Positions 33,885 through 46,235 of a DNA stretch of 64,000 bases are shown one piece after another. The position numbers were made by a program, and so were the translations under genes. Location: positions 73,996-137,995 of the forward strand of contig NMRA01000115.1 in assembly GCA_002633005.1 (NCBI GenBank). Direction: 5' to 3'. The notes below the pieces were generated by a model. That model was not told the origin of the DNA. It ran no database searches and worked only from the letters and a program-made list of their open reading frames with translations. The stretch comes from Phoronis australis. Lineage: Eukaryota; Phoronida; Phoronidae. The number at the start of each line of letters is the position of its first letter. Within the stretch, counting starts at the first letter, position 1.

Positions 33885-34493
33885 TGTTAAGTAGTGCATT
33901 AAAAGCCTTATTGAAGATCATTTGACCTCCTTAATTCCTCATTAGGCTTTTAATCCATCACGAAACCATGAAATATTCATTTGTTTTCTTTGACACGACG
34001 CATGACTTGTGTGGGATCTTTGGCCATGCACAGTTAGTGTATACAAAAACTGCAATAAAATTTGTGATGAAGCACAAATACCATTGCCTTTTCAGTTTTC
34101 GGTAGGATGGCGCAGTGTCTCTGTGTTGCGCATACATTTACATGTAGTAATACTTCACCACCAAGTGGCCTCAAGGCTAAACAGGATTGTGTTCATTCGC
34201 TCTAATTTAATCATGGGAAAGTCTATGCGTTCTATAATGACGCTCTAGTTAATTTTATAAGCCTTCAATTACCGGTCTCGTGGTCCAGACCATTACAAAA
34301 TGGTGGAAAACGTAGAAATCTAAATTCTTATTAATCAGATTCCGCCAGTGTTGTCAAAAACAATTCTGACACAGCTTTCAAATGTCCCTCAAACCAATAG
34401 ACACTTTTCTTTGAGCTGACTATGTCAAGAAATTAAAAGGTGTAATAAAGACGAAAGTCAATGACATGGTGAAACAATGACTGTGTTGCATTT
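33885..34493. other. 0.6 kb segment unique to duplication copy B
   Basis: The flanks join directly in copy A at about 9835. Near its left edge is a hairpin (ATTAAAAGCC at 33898 with GGCTTTTAAT at 33944). No terminal repeats, target duplication or coding region were recognised, so insertion in B and deletion in A cannot be told apart. Confidence 0.5.
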
Positions 34494-35765
34494 CCAGAAT
34501 TATGTGCTAGTATTTAAATGAATATCGAAAAAGCAGTCACAAATTAAACAAAGAAATTATTAGTCTCACTAAATCATAAACTCATTCAAAATGACCGGAA
34601 GGATGAGGTTTTCCTACAACTGTAGTTCTCTTATGCAACAACTCGAACTAGTTAATAAAACACATGACTAAAATCAGCAAGTTTACGTTCAAGGATTGTG
34701 TTGCCATCAAATTTGTCGAAAGTGCTATAAATAGTCTTTATGAATTTTTCCTCCAGCACAATTTCCATTAGTCCTCAAAGGACTTGTGACTGAAGTCCCG
34801 TCGCAATCTCCGTCGACTTGGTATTATTGACATTAATTAAAACATATTTTGAGGCAATCTATCATGGGTTATACAGTAGTATTAGTGTTGACAGATAGTG
34901 TGTTAAGCATCGCTTAAGATTATTTAAAAGCTTATTCACCGAAATTGGCCGTTTTTCCAATATTTGACTCATGCCTAGCAATATACCTTATATTAATTAT
35001 CGAGGAGCTTTAAATACGAAATATATATCGTGTAGTGAGAAAAGAAAGATTTAGCAGAACGACCTTCGACCGTGAGTAGAAATTTGTTTACTACTTATCC
35101 CAGGTCAAAGGTTATAGGGCTGTCATTCAAATCAAATCTCGCCTGAGGCATAGAGTAATTCCGTTTATACCATGTTCTTTCATCCACCCAGTCGCTATCA
35201 CATTGAGTAAGCAAGGTGTACATGGGATAGAAAAGCGGTGGGGAAAATGAAAACTAAACGTATAGTACTTTTGATACTGAGGGAGCTGCGCGTCTGTATG
35301 CATACACATGTACGATCGTTGAGAACAAATGCACCGCGTAGGCGTCGCCCCACCGTCTATGTGACTGTGTTCACGACTCAGGAAGTTGCGAAAAGATGTA
35401 AATCCTCAACCAAATTCATTAACTCGATCGGTAATTTGATTTTTTGCGGTGTCAATCTCGTCCTCACGACGCACTTTAACTAATGACTCGCGATTTCTGT
35501 AGTCCGCGTCGTATTTGTTTTCATACCAGTCCTTGGCGTGCTTTTGGTGTGTATCACAAGGAACTGTTCACCTACAAAACTTAACAGCTGACCCCACCTT
35601 GACCTACCATGACTCGAGGCCATTTACAAAATTAAAACGTTTTAGTGAAGATTATGTTAATTGCGCACCGCAAATTCAGTTGGCATTGCGAGTAAATTTT
35701 GATATGGCCAATATGGTGAAGGCACGTATAGGTAATGTTGACCAAAAACAAGTTTTTACCTAGTA

Positions 35766-37420
35766 ACTTTGCTCATACTTTACAAGCACATTTGCAGTAC
35801 CTTAAGCTGTATCATGGTATTGGCCAGGATGCATTTACGTATGATCGAATACAACCTTCACTGGGCTCTCAGCCGTCAGGCATATCCATGTATGGCCTTC
35901 CTAAAACTCACAAAGGGAATGTTTCGCGTAGGCCGATCGTTTCTTGTGTTAGACCTTATACACTTGGCTTTGCAATAATTTTGGTCAGTAGTATGACACC
36001 ACTTTGTGACACTAACTTCATGCTCAAGAATTTGTTTGAGTTTTTAGTGATATTAAAGCTCTTCGTGGTGCCCCATACAACTGTAGTTGAATGCTGACGA
36101 ATAGTAAGCCTGTTTGCCAATGTTCCGGTCGAAGGCACTAGCTAGGCCTACTGCCTGGACTTACTGTTTTGTAACACTGACTTGGTGAGCATCGTCGATA
36201 CAATTCAGGTTAAATGGAATTGCTACTTGATTGATGATGGATATTTTAATCAAAAGGGCAGAGATTTCAGGAGTGGTCTTTAGGGACCAGTTTTAGCTAA
36301 TATATGGATGTGCCACCTTTAAGACATTGCACTTAGAGATTGACCTAATGCGTTTACTGTTTACTACAGACGTTATGAAGATGACGTTTTATTGATTAGT
36401 AATGACCGTAATGATAGATTTCGGTGACTGTGCTCTCTCTGCACTAGCATTATGTTCACTAGGAAGCAGATACTAATAATTCTCGGCATTTTTAATGTTG
36501 ATAACTCTTGGTGATTCTGAATTTGTTACTGAAATGTGTATCTTAATTACTTTCTCAGTTCTATACTTAATAGGATACAAAACCCAGTTTTGGCCTATTA
36601 AGGAGTGTTAAAAACAATTTTCCCATCCTACTTTCTGAAACAAAATAATGCTCTGTAGCGCTCGACAACCCTCAAAAGTTTGGAGGAAAATTTAAAACTC
36701 GATTCAAAGTCTGCTAAACAGGCAAGTGTTACTTACATGTATGCTTATTTAGCGAATTACCGGTAACTGTGGGGAAAGACCACCCAGAAAGAGCTATAAT
36801 ATCCAATTCGTGACATAGGGAATATTAAGTTATTCCTGTTTTTATCTTTCAAGATTGACACCAATGATGCTTCAGCAGGTGATAAAACGAGGAATGGTTG
36901 AAATAATCCAAACGCAGTGTATAATCCTTTTAAGGTGAGACAGTTACGTACATGTACCTAGAAAGCAAAACCTGCCTTAGTTACCACCGTTGGTAAACAA
37001 AGCTTGGACAGTCTGTAGTCATTCCTATCTTTTCGATATGAAACTTATTAACTCACCTTTGCTTGGCAACGGCTACCCTAGTACACTTATTGATTCTTGC
37101 ATTCGTAGATTTTTGGAGAGACAGTCTCCTGCTTCCATGCAAGGTCCTGAACAGGATAAGGTCGTCATCGAGTTACATTATAGTAGTTTTTCATCTGTCA
37201 GGTTACTGGCAGCTATTGGCCATCGAGTAAAATTGGTCTCTGTATTAATGCCATCTATGAGACCTGTACTTATGCCAAGGCTTAAGAAGAAATTTAAAAA
37301 AACGAACAATAATGCGGTGTCAGTTGCTGACATTGTGAGGATTGTTACATGGGTATGACCACCAGAATTCTGCATAGCAGACTGACCAAAGAACTCTAGC
37401 CCCTGGATGTCAACTCTCGC
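35766..37420 (+). mobile_element. Penelope-like retroelement relic (RT + GIY-YIG)
   Basis: Plus-strand fragments in order: PSGISMYGLPKTHKGNVSRR followed by PIVSCV (the start of a Penelope-type reverse transcriptase), SLFANVPVEGT (36105), LIDDGYFNQKGRDFRSGL with GPVLANIWM, RYEDDVLLIS (36370; the catalytic aspartates read DD), RIQNPVLAY (36570), LLGNGYPSTLIDSCIRRF (37060), LKKKFKKTNNN (37285), and CEDCYMGMTTRILHSRLTKE (37330-37400), which fits a GIY-YIG nuclease core with Y-x-G. In-frame stops and frameshifts occur throughout. The element is 5' truncated at the duplication breakpoint. Confidence 0.85.
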
Positions 37421-37679
37421 TCGTGACCAATGTACTCTAAAACCACCAACAAAAGTTAGGGAAGTTTTATTCACTCGCCCGTGTTTTTATTATTTTTGGT
37501 TTAATTAAATCATATTGCATACCAATGACAAGCCCAGTCATTCTCTTTTCCAGCAGTAACCGCATTCCGTCAATATTTTTGTGTTTAGGAAAGAGTGTTC
37601 GGTCTCAAAGTGAATGTTGCAAATTCAGTTGGGGCTAAATGTGTATTCAAGTTAAAAAATTCAGCTTTTTCTATACCAA
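37421..37679. other. no gene recognised
   Basis: Short anonymous spacer; may contain the untranslated tail of the Penelope-like relic. Confidence 0.4.
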
Positions 37680-38050
37680 TTACAGTGCTGGCTCCATGTT
37701 AATAAACTTATAACAATTTGGCAACATTTTATTGAACAACTGACTAATAGACAGTGGTCGTAGACTTGATACACAACAGTAAAAATGTTTTCTCTGTACC
37801 ACAGTGGTTGTGTTGCTTACTTTAGTGCATACAGCACATCCGAGTTGGTCCCACAGGTGTTCGATAGGTTCAAGGCCGGGCTTCATGCGGGCCATTCCGT
37901 TTTCTGTACATTTGAAGAAAGCTGCAAACTGGCACTCCAAACGCAATTTGCACAGTTGCAATTAAGTATCAGTCCACGGATCCACCGACCACAGTACAGC
38001 CAACAAGCGGCAAGGTGGGGGGTCAACCATTCAGATCCGTGTTTAGTCTG
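37680..38050 (-). mobile_element. Tc1/mariner transposase relic
   Basis: On the minus strand EPIEHLWDQLGCAVCTKVSN followed by TTT matches the well-known PDLNPIEHLWDxLGRxVR block just after the third catalytic acid of Tc1-type transposases. An INMEPAL end and CTENGMARMK upstream fit the surrounding positions loosely. The conserved proline before EPIEH is changed and only the last third of the protein is recognisable. No inverted repeats were found. Confidence 0.72.
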
Positions 38051-41000
38051 ATAAATCACATTAGGGATGAGAGAAAATGGGTGAAGTATGACACCACAAA
38101 GTTTGGTGGTTTAGGAGATACAAGGGAAGTGTTCTGGGGGGCAAAATGAGGCAATTTCTGGGTGTGGAATGAGTCATTTTTGACCAAATTTTCTACTCCA
38201 GTTTCTGCTTCAAACAGAATCGTTTCTGAACAATTTTGATATCACATGATAGGTTCATGATCAATGTCAATAAAAACGGCACCGACACTGCAATATCGGT
38301 TACCATGGTAACACTGGAACTGTTTCCGTGGAGGTACGTTTCCGTCTTGTGAAAAACCAGCAGTACGCTGTACCCTTATAGCGAAGCTGCCCCCACGAGA
38401 AAACTAAAAATAATAACATGAACATGTAGAAGACTCCATGCCCTTGAAATTAATACAATAAAAACTTTGTCAGCCCTTCAGGCAGGCTTGGAAATAGGTG
38501 TCTGAATTTCACTATTTTCAGACCGCGTATGTGTATTTGTCATGTTAAACCAGTCACTAGTTGTGCGCCGTTTCTACGCATTAATATGCCGTGGTATAAT
38601 ACAACAATTAAAACAATTGGTTTGCTTAAATGTTTTTAATTAATTTTAAGGACACTAGCATTTCCCAATAAAATATGAAATTATACTAAATTTGTTCATC
38701 CAATTCGTCTGAATACCAAACTAAAGCTTACAATGCGTTAGTTGAATGATGGCTGACCTAAAGTGCGGGTTTGCGAATTTATCTATTTATCTGGCACTGC
38801 CAGTCGCATCGAATGTGGTATTTCTACAAATTGCGGAGAGAAACAACTTTGGAAACTCTTGGGAAATGCACAAGGTATAGAGCGAGACATTTGAGCACCT
38901 TATAAGAGTACGTGGAGCTGATGTGGAGGTGGAACGTGTCCTCCTGAGTAGTCTGTCTCAGTGTCTGCCTCGGAGGCACTGTGTGCAGCAGGAGCTACAT
39001 AATCTACCGTATTAGGTTCACTTGCCCGAATCATCGTTACAACACTCGAGATATGTTGGCGTCGCCAAAGACACTTAGAACATCCACTGCACACTAGAGG
39101 AGAAATCTGATAGAGGTCTGAAAAATTACCAAAGACGTTTAAAGTCAAGGTTCAACGTCCTGCTTCGTGTGAGCTCAGGTAGGAATCACTAAACTCCAGG
39201 GTCTGACCCTGAGGAATATTTTTAGAAGCCCGTCATTCATGCAAAAATACTTTTATTGACACAAAGTGATTGCTTATAACTTGGGCCTTATTGCTTAATC
39301 ATATCTTATCCAAATGTGTTGATGTTTATGCAACTACATGTATACATTGGCATAGAAAATAAGGTTGTCATCATAACTTTTCATAACAACCACCAAATGT
39401 GTAACATGACTTCTGCCCATGAAATACTTTTAGAGACTAGGGAGTATGTTTTGTCTACCAATGATTTTCTGCGATTGTGAAGTTAATTAAACATGCTAAA
39501 GCCGTCAAAAATATTGGTCCCTTCACTTATTTTAGCTTGGTATTCATATTTTGTGAGCCGAAATGGCCACATTAAATTTAATATGTTTAATTTTTCATTA
39601 ATACAATTTTAGGAATCGGGAAAGGCTTATGCTGAAGAAGTGGCTTCTGCTGAAGTTGGAGACTTGCCGATTATTAGTAAAGGTTGGGTATGGAAAATTT
39701 CACAACCAGCGAGAAGATACCCTTCTGGACAACTAAGTGAGGGGGCTAGAGAGAGGCCGAAAAGTCTACTCCCAGAAGATATGTAAAAGAGAATTTGTAG
39801 CTTGAGGAACGAGTTGGGGAAAAAGCATTTGCCAAAGATTACTGGCTTATACCACAACAGGTCCAAAGTAATTTGTTGAGATAGGCCACTCTCAACAAAT
39901 GTGGGGAAACTGGGACAGAGGAAGTGGAGTATGCATAGAAAGAGGCAATCTGCGATTGTCAAGGATGTAGCATTGTAAAAATTCAATGGGAGGAAACAGT
40001 ACAGTGGCTGGACCTGTAAATACTCTGGCTGATCTGCTAAATCCAGTGGGGGCATTATTGTATCAGCACAGCTGTGTAGGGAAGTAGGCCTGTGTGTTGT
40101 CGCAAGCTTTGTTTGCACCAGAACTGCTTGTGTGAACAGCACAAGTCTAAAATTTACCTAGTCTAAGACTGAGTTTTTGTCCAGGCACGGATTATGATCC
40201 TGGGCCACATGGTAATGGTACATTGTTCATTTTGTTTAGCCACTGGATTTTTTGGTCTGACAGGATTACTCAGTGTCGCCATCACATTTAGATGATTTCT
40301 GACCTCTGTACTATTTCTTTTCCTTGAAGATGCGTAATTGATCTGAATTTATGTTTCCGCATTTTATTTACCATTGTAGATTTTTGTTTGTAAATGGGTA
40401 TATATTACTGAAATTTGAGACCCTGTTGCAGTTAGGCTGGTTTTGTTAACTTATCTTTCTGCCTGGGTTGTAAACCCATATTCTGTCCAGGAGGTAATAA
40501 GTTTTGATTTAGACCATTTACCTCTATAAACTTTGCTCAGTTTGTTCCTTATCCAGATGGGAAGTGATTTCTGGAATTGTAGCGAATTGACAGTTTGCTA
40601 TTCCTTGAGACCATGCTGTGTGTATAAAATCGCACATTATTAGTGTGGTAGCAATTGCATATTGCCAGATCTTTCAAAGTTCTGAAATTTCTCAAAGTGA
40701 CCTGGAAGTAATACCTATTTCGTGATGGTAAAATGTCTAAATCAAAAGTTGTTTTATGTGATTTTAGGCGAGTTTATGTCCACTTCAAATGATTTTTTGT
40801 TGTAGTACTGAAAAGTAGTGGCACATTAGCTCTGGTGGCTCCTTGTTTTTTTGGCGAATTGACCATTTTATGGTTCCCATGGGTAATTTTGTTACTGGGT
40901 CTAGTATGTATGTACAACTGTAATCGTAGGGCAATTGTAATGCAAACCGTGTTGCAAAAGTATTTTTTCATGACCATTTCATTGTAAAATGCTGCCTAAT

Positions 41001-41747
41001 TGGAACCAACAAGCCAATTTTTCATTTTGTGGTGGTTAGTTTTGATAAGAACATTGATGTGGTAAATACAGCTACCTCAAGTTTGTGAAGAAGAGATTTC
41101 CAGTGTTGTCAGCGATATTGCGAAATCACTTTTTCGCAGTGAGACTACATCACCTTAAATGTAATTCCCTGACTTTATGAGCTTTGTGTGGTTGACTCTG
41201 TCCTGTAGCAATTAGAGTGTTGAAAAGATCTAGAAGGCAATTTTTTATTAGAGTCATAACATTTGCACTTTTGACTGTACAGTTATCTTTGCATTGTATT
41301 ACGAAAACATATTTTGTAGTACGCAAGTCTCTGGTTGGTATTTTATATTTTTTCACAAGGAATATTTTCAACTTAGATGAGTTGTCTGTGAGGTAGGCAA
41401 TTTTCAAATAAGATAATGAATAAAATTGTCAGACATTGTTTTATTTTTTAGATGTGTGATCTTCCAATAAGTGATTACTTTTAAAAAACCTGTGCAGAAT
41501 TTGATTTTTACTCTTCATTTAAAGGAGAATAAATCCATAAACCTGCATTGTCTAGAAATTTTACTCAAACTACATATTACAGGGTTGGGGATTGGAATCT
41601 TAATACAACAGAGTCTGAACCCGTACCATGAGCAATACAACACAATACACGGATATAAAAATTTGGTGTTTAGGTTCCACGGAAAGGATTCGTGTGCGCG
41701 GTAATAGTTACTAAGGTGCGTGGTCATTGTTTGTGGATACTTTGGGA
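38051..41747. other. no gene recognised; one exon-like stretch
   Basis: A plus-strand open stretch from about 39612 follows TTTTAG (ESGKAYAEEVASAEVGDLPI, ISKGWVWKISQPARRYPSGQ) and ends at a stop at 39784-39786. It has no recognisable domain. The long opposite-strand frame 39627-40142 is equally anonymous. The rest is AT-rich. Confidence 0.3.
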
Positions 41748-41990
41748 TTCCTCTTCTGTGGTCATCCACGGGAAACCTGGTCGAATAGAGAACAATAGAT
41801 TAGCATCTTCATTGTTTCCGTTGTTATAATAAAGATATAATGACGAGCACTTATCGGCAACGGTCTGATGTACGCAAGGTTCTATATCCATGCGACCTGT
41901 GTTGTTACATCCAACAATGACACAACAAAGGAAAACAATGATAGGACCGATGGGCGAAAAACATGCGACGAGTTGCCATGGACAGTGGTG
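41748..41990 (+). repeat. dispersed repeat, partner at 44930-45170
   Basis: Shared words with the second copy include CGGGAAACCTGGTCG against TGGGAAACTAGGTCG, TATAATAAAGATA, GATGT with CGCAAGGT, ATATCCATGCGACCT against ATATCCATACAACCT, and AACCATGCGACG near the end. Direct orientation. No coding content. Confidence 0.75.
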
Positions 41991-44929
41991 GAGTTTGTCT
42001 TGTCATTCGAATGTTTTTACAGAACTGCAAACCCGGTATTTCGTCAGGAAAATTTCTGCGGTCTTTTGTTTTAAGTCGTGGGAAAAATTGCGGTCATGCA
42101 ACCAAACTTATCCTTCATTTGATATTACAATGCATTGCATGAACATTTGATCAACAGAAAATCTGACTTGAATATGTGTGAAGAAATACCCATGAGGAAA
42201 TTGCAAAGTAAAACAACTGTAAATCAAAATAACCTACATTTGTCGAGTTCATGTCTAACCCTGTTCACTGTGGAGGACATAATCGGCTTTTTACAAAATG
42301 GAGCCATGTATGGTATTTAGGGGTACTATAGCCCTAAGTGATCAGTAGTAAAACGTTCAAAACATTCAGGAGGAACTAACTTGTTGCAAAATATCGAAAA
42401 ACATGCAGGACAATCGGATTTTACGGTGCTTACGCATCGGTCTCAGATGTATGAAAATTTCTCATTTTAGTACATTTGAGGTGCCAAAATATATAACTAA
42501 TAAACTGGCTGACAAAGTTTTTATTTTATGAAATGAAAGTAACATGTTTTGTCAACATTTTGGCTAAGTTTCATTCTCATAACAGTGGGGGCAGATTTGG
42601 TACAGCAGTGTACTGAACACAACCTCAAAATGGCATAACGGGGGGCAGTGTAGTAAAACTACTAAATGAGGGTGGTAAATCGGAATCGTGTTTCAAGACA
42701 TCTGTGTAACAATCTACAGGCACCACTAAACAATGCCAAGTGAATAATAAATCAATAGCTTTCATTCAAGGAAAAATATGAACAGTTAAAACTGGACAGT
42801 TTTTATACCGTGAAAACATGGCTGCGAAGCCGTAAAATGTGTTTGAGCCTATAACTTTAGAAAAACGCAATATTTTCAAGAAATATTTTACCGCTGTTTA
42901 TAGATCCCATAGGACTACCTATGTGCCAAATTTGGTGAAAATCGGTTGACCCCCACCTTGCCGCTCATGGCTGGTGCTCTCGTGGACTAGTACTTAATAC
43001 CGAGCCTAGTAACATCAGGAATTCCATGCTATCACCCAGTGTCTCACAAATATGGTGTCCACTTGTGTTAATCACTAAAGCACATCGCATGTGCTGAAAC
43101 TACTTGGAAAAACCAATGAGATAAATACATGTGTATAACTAGAGTTGAAGTCACGTGGTCTTCGTTAAACGGAGTGGTCCGCCATCTTGCTGTTGAACCT
43201 TCATCGAGATGCGTGTGTACTGTGTAGTATCTAGGAACTAATATTGGTAACAACACGGGATTTCAAGTAAAAACTCATAGCTTTAATGTCAGGATCATCA
43301 AGTGAAAACTAGGATTTTTAAAAAATCATCCAAGAAAATCATGGCCCAGATTTAAAGGGTCTTAACACTTATCTTTATTTATAGCGGAAAACATCAAAAA
43401 TAAAGTTTGACTTCTGGTATTAGACCCAGAATCATTGATATAATTTTTGGTCTTTCCAAGCTTAAAAATAGAAACTGAAATAGAATTATTTTGTAGGTGA
43501 GAATCCGATCGCAGAAACAATATTGTTCAATTTCATTTGGTCCTTAGAACACCCATTAAAGTCGATTTTCGGGTTTTTTTACCTGACTTTCCTTCTTATT
43601 CCGATGTGGGTTAGTGACCTCATGTTCTCTCCAAGATATCTGTTGTTTTCTAGCAACGAAGATTAATAGTTGGGCCTTTTTACAGAGTTAACACCAATTC
43701 GAAGATTTATTAAATATAGCCAGCTGGTTATTGGGAACAGGGCAGGATCGAAGGAAGGGATACCGCAAGAATACTACACCCCACAATGTTATTGGGACAA
43801 TAGATGGTTGTTTCTGTAGATTTCAAGGGATGGTACAAATGTTATATAGCCTGGCAAGCTAAAATCTGCAATTGTCTTACTTGAGGAAAATTTTTATATT
43901 TTGCCCTGTTTATGGTCTTCTGCTACTTACAGTGTATCAATGGGTACATGTATGTATCACGGAGCAGATAGAGTTTACGACCATTGAGTTTTGTCACAAT
44001 TATTTTGTAGCGCGGTGTTGTCAGTATAAATGCACCAGTAACATAGTTGTGTGCCAGCAAACGTCAGGTCCAACTGAACGGGAGGATTAAATAAGAGTTG
44101 GTTCAAATCTGACCAGTACGATACAGTAGCTTTGTACCAGCTAGACATTTCCCTTTTACTGCCACGGTGTGATTTTAATGCGTTATGGTGATATGTTGAA
44201 ATAAATGTATTTTGAAATAAATGAAAACTTTATTGTCTGAAATGGTTACAGTATCCCATTGTGTTGTTTCTGTGTGAACATTTTTGTTGTTCTTCTCGTT
44301 CTGGATGGCCGATCAGATGGAAGTGTGCTTGTTACTGACAGAAAAAAATCTGCGATTCCGCACTTCATGGGCGGATAAAATACATGTATGTCTATTGAGA
44401 ATTCGGTTTACTTTATCACCTAGTTGAATTTGGTTCCAAAGATTCTCAGGTGGTGCCATTAAGAATTTTTTATTCATAAATTAATACATGTGGTAATCTC
44501 TGCCCACAGAGTCGATACTAGCTTATCGATTTGCTTTCAAAATAGTTCGTTTTTCTGCATTAATGATTTTGAAATTAGTTTGTTTTTATGAATATTTTTT
44601 GACACCCATTGTCTAACCACCTTTCGCTTGAGTTAGAATGTGGCAAAATAGCGGAGGATGAGAAATCATAAATGAATGATGATGTGTCAAATTTCGTACC
44701 GCATTTTATAAATATTTAAGCAGGATACAGATGCTAATATGATGTATTTTGATTGCTTGAATGATATGGACATATATTATTGTATTCCTACTTGACAGCG
44801 TCCAAAATCATCTATATGTTATTGTTATTATTATCATTATTATCGGTTGGCATTAACTCAAGTGCGTGTAGATAACAGCTAAACCATCAACAACTTAATA
44901 AAGACCAAAGTAAGTTTTGGTTTTACACT
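41991..44929. other. no gene recognised
   Basis: AT-rich. Several short frames without domains. A segment near 43740-43820 resembles part of a transposase only weakly and is not called. Confidence 0.35.
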
Positions 44930-45170
44930 GCCCATGGGAAACTAGGTCGCAAGCTCGTCGCATAGATATCGATAGATAGGCGTATCCATCGTTAACTTTG
45001 TTTTTCGTTCTCATAATAAAGATAATGGTAAGCATTTATTGGTAAGGGGCTGATGTGCGCCCAAGGTACGATATCCATACAACCTATATTGTTATGTCCA
45101 ACAATTACGCAAAACAGAGAAAAACAATGGAAATGTCCCATAGGCGATAACCATGCGACGCGGTTCTAAA
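44930..45170 (+). repeat. dispersed repeat, partner at 41748-41990
   Basis: Second copy of the repeat described at 41748-41990, about 3.2 kb away in the same orientation. Confidence 0.75.
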
Positions 45171-45379
45171 GGCCCCTCGCATGGATCTCAATTCAAACAA
45201 TGCCGTGCGACCTCCATACGACGTCCTTAGGCATGGGTAATTAAAAACATGACACTCATATTTCTCTATTTATGAAATCCGATTTCAAGAATAACGTACT
45301 ATACCATAATTTGACAAATGTGAAAACAGTAGGTGATAAGTATGAAAGAAATTTAGTAAGGAGAATCTTGAACATGACT

Positions 45380-46235
45380 TCAACAGTGGTCTAAGGTATA
45401 ATAAGGGGAAACCCGAAAGAGTTCCGGAAAATTCATAAGGAGGTTAGCCAGTCCATAAAGGACAACCGCCTATTGCTGCTGGTAAATTTTACGGTTTCTT
45501 TAGTAAACTGAGTCAATTGAATAAAACCGATAACTTTGAACTATGTTTAATGAATAATTCAGTAAAAGGGGGTCTTAATGACAAGAGACCCGTTCCAAAA
45601 ATTGACTTAGCTAAGACAAATCTTAAATTTCAGTCAACTTTAAGATAAAACGTAAAGTTGTCTCAAGTCCGCTTCAAGAATGAGTTCTTAAGTTCGACTT
45701 AAGTATTTTACTTAAGATTTGTCTTTATTTTGACTAACTACAGTATTGAACCTGTGTGAACTAACAATGTTAACCAGGCAGATTTGTGTCCATCAAGTAA
45801 TAGATATTATACTTATGCCTATATTTAACAATAATGGATCGGCTGATATTGATAATTATTAGACGTATTACTTTATTACATGTACATGTAAGCTGTTTTG
45901 GTCAACTGTTTACACCTTTGATTAATTACCGGTTAACGATTTTCATTAACGACGAAGGTTTAATAGGCAACGATGATAAACCTGCCTTCGGAGTAGTTTT
46001 TCAAAACTAGATGACGCCTTTGTGCCACAATCAATTAACTAAATCTACCTGCGAGACATTAACGATTATGTTGTGCTTTCATCGACTATAAGAAGGCTTT
46101 ACACCTAATAAAGAGATATGATTTACGGAGTAAAAAGATTGCCCATGGAAACTTCGTGTAAACTGGGTGTAAGGCAGGGTGAAAAACTATCAGTGCTTCT
46201 GTTCGCTACATTCCTCAATGACTTTTAAGTATTAA
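45380..46235 (+). mobile_element. LINE reverse-transcriptase relic
   Basis: Plus-strand words CLRDINDYVVLS and then MIYGVKRLPMETSCKLGVRQ, GEKLSVLLFATFLNDF (46165-46227) match the GVRQGExLSPLLFxLFLNDL block of CR1/RTE-like LINE reverse transcriptases. Upstream, AAGKFYGFFSKLSQLNK near 45475 fits a linker region. The sequence is interrupted by a MITE-like insertion at 45604-45735 and by deletions. Confidence 0.7.
45604..45735. repeat. MITE-like inverted-repeat insertion
   Basis: AAGACAAATCTTAA at 45613-45626 is perfectly inverted at 45712-45725; weaker matches extend outward (TTGACTTAG against GACTAAC-like). About 130 bp, no coding capacity, lying inside the LINE relic. The interior repeats the words CTTAAG and TTAAGT. 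Confidence 0.6.

Larger units (their letters stand above)
31908..35765 (+). repeat. segmental duplication, copy B (partner 6305-10910)
   Basis: Collinear with copy A as described there. The upstream 190 bp next to the GPCR and the coding region are the best conserved parts; the 3' flank and distal blocks carry more substitutions and small indels. Right breakpoint near 35765, where a Penelope-like relic begins. Confidence 0.9.

Noticed and set aside
39627-40142. Longest minus-strand frame outside the known genes (171 codons)
   Set aside because: No domain, no homologous copy in the window, and composition rich in Leu/Ser/Cys as expected from chance; the opposite strand reads an equally plausible exon-like stretch.
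43680-43860. Possible Harbinger-type transposase (NVIGTIDGCF)
   Set aside because: Only about ten residues resemble the motif and no surrounding blocks or second catalytic residue could be found.
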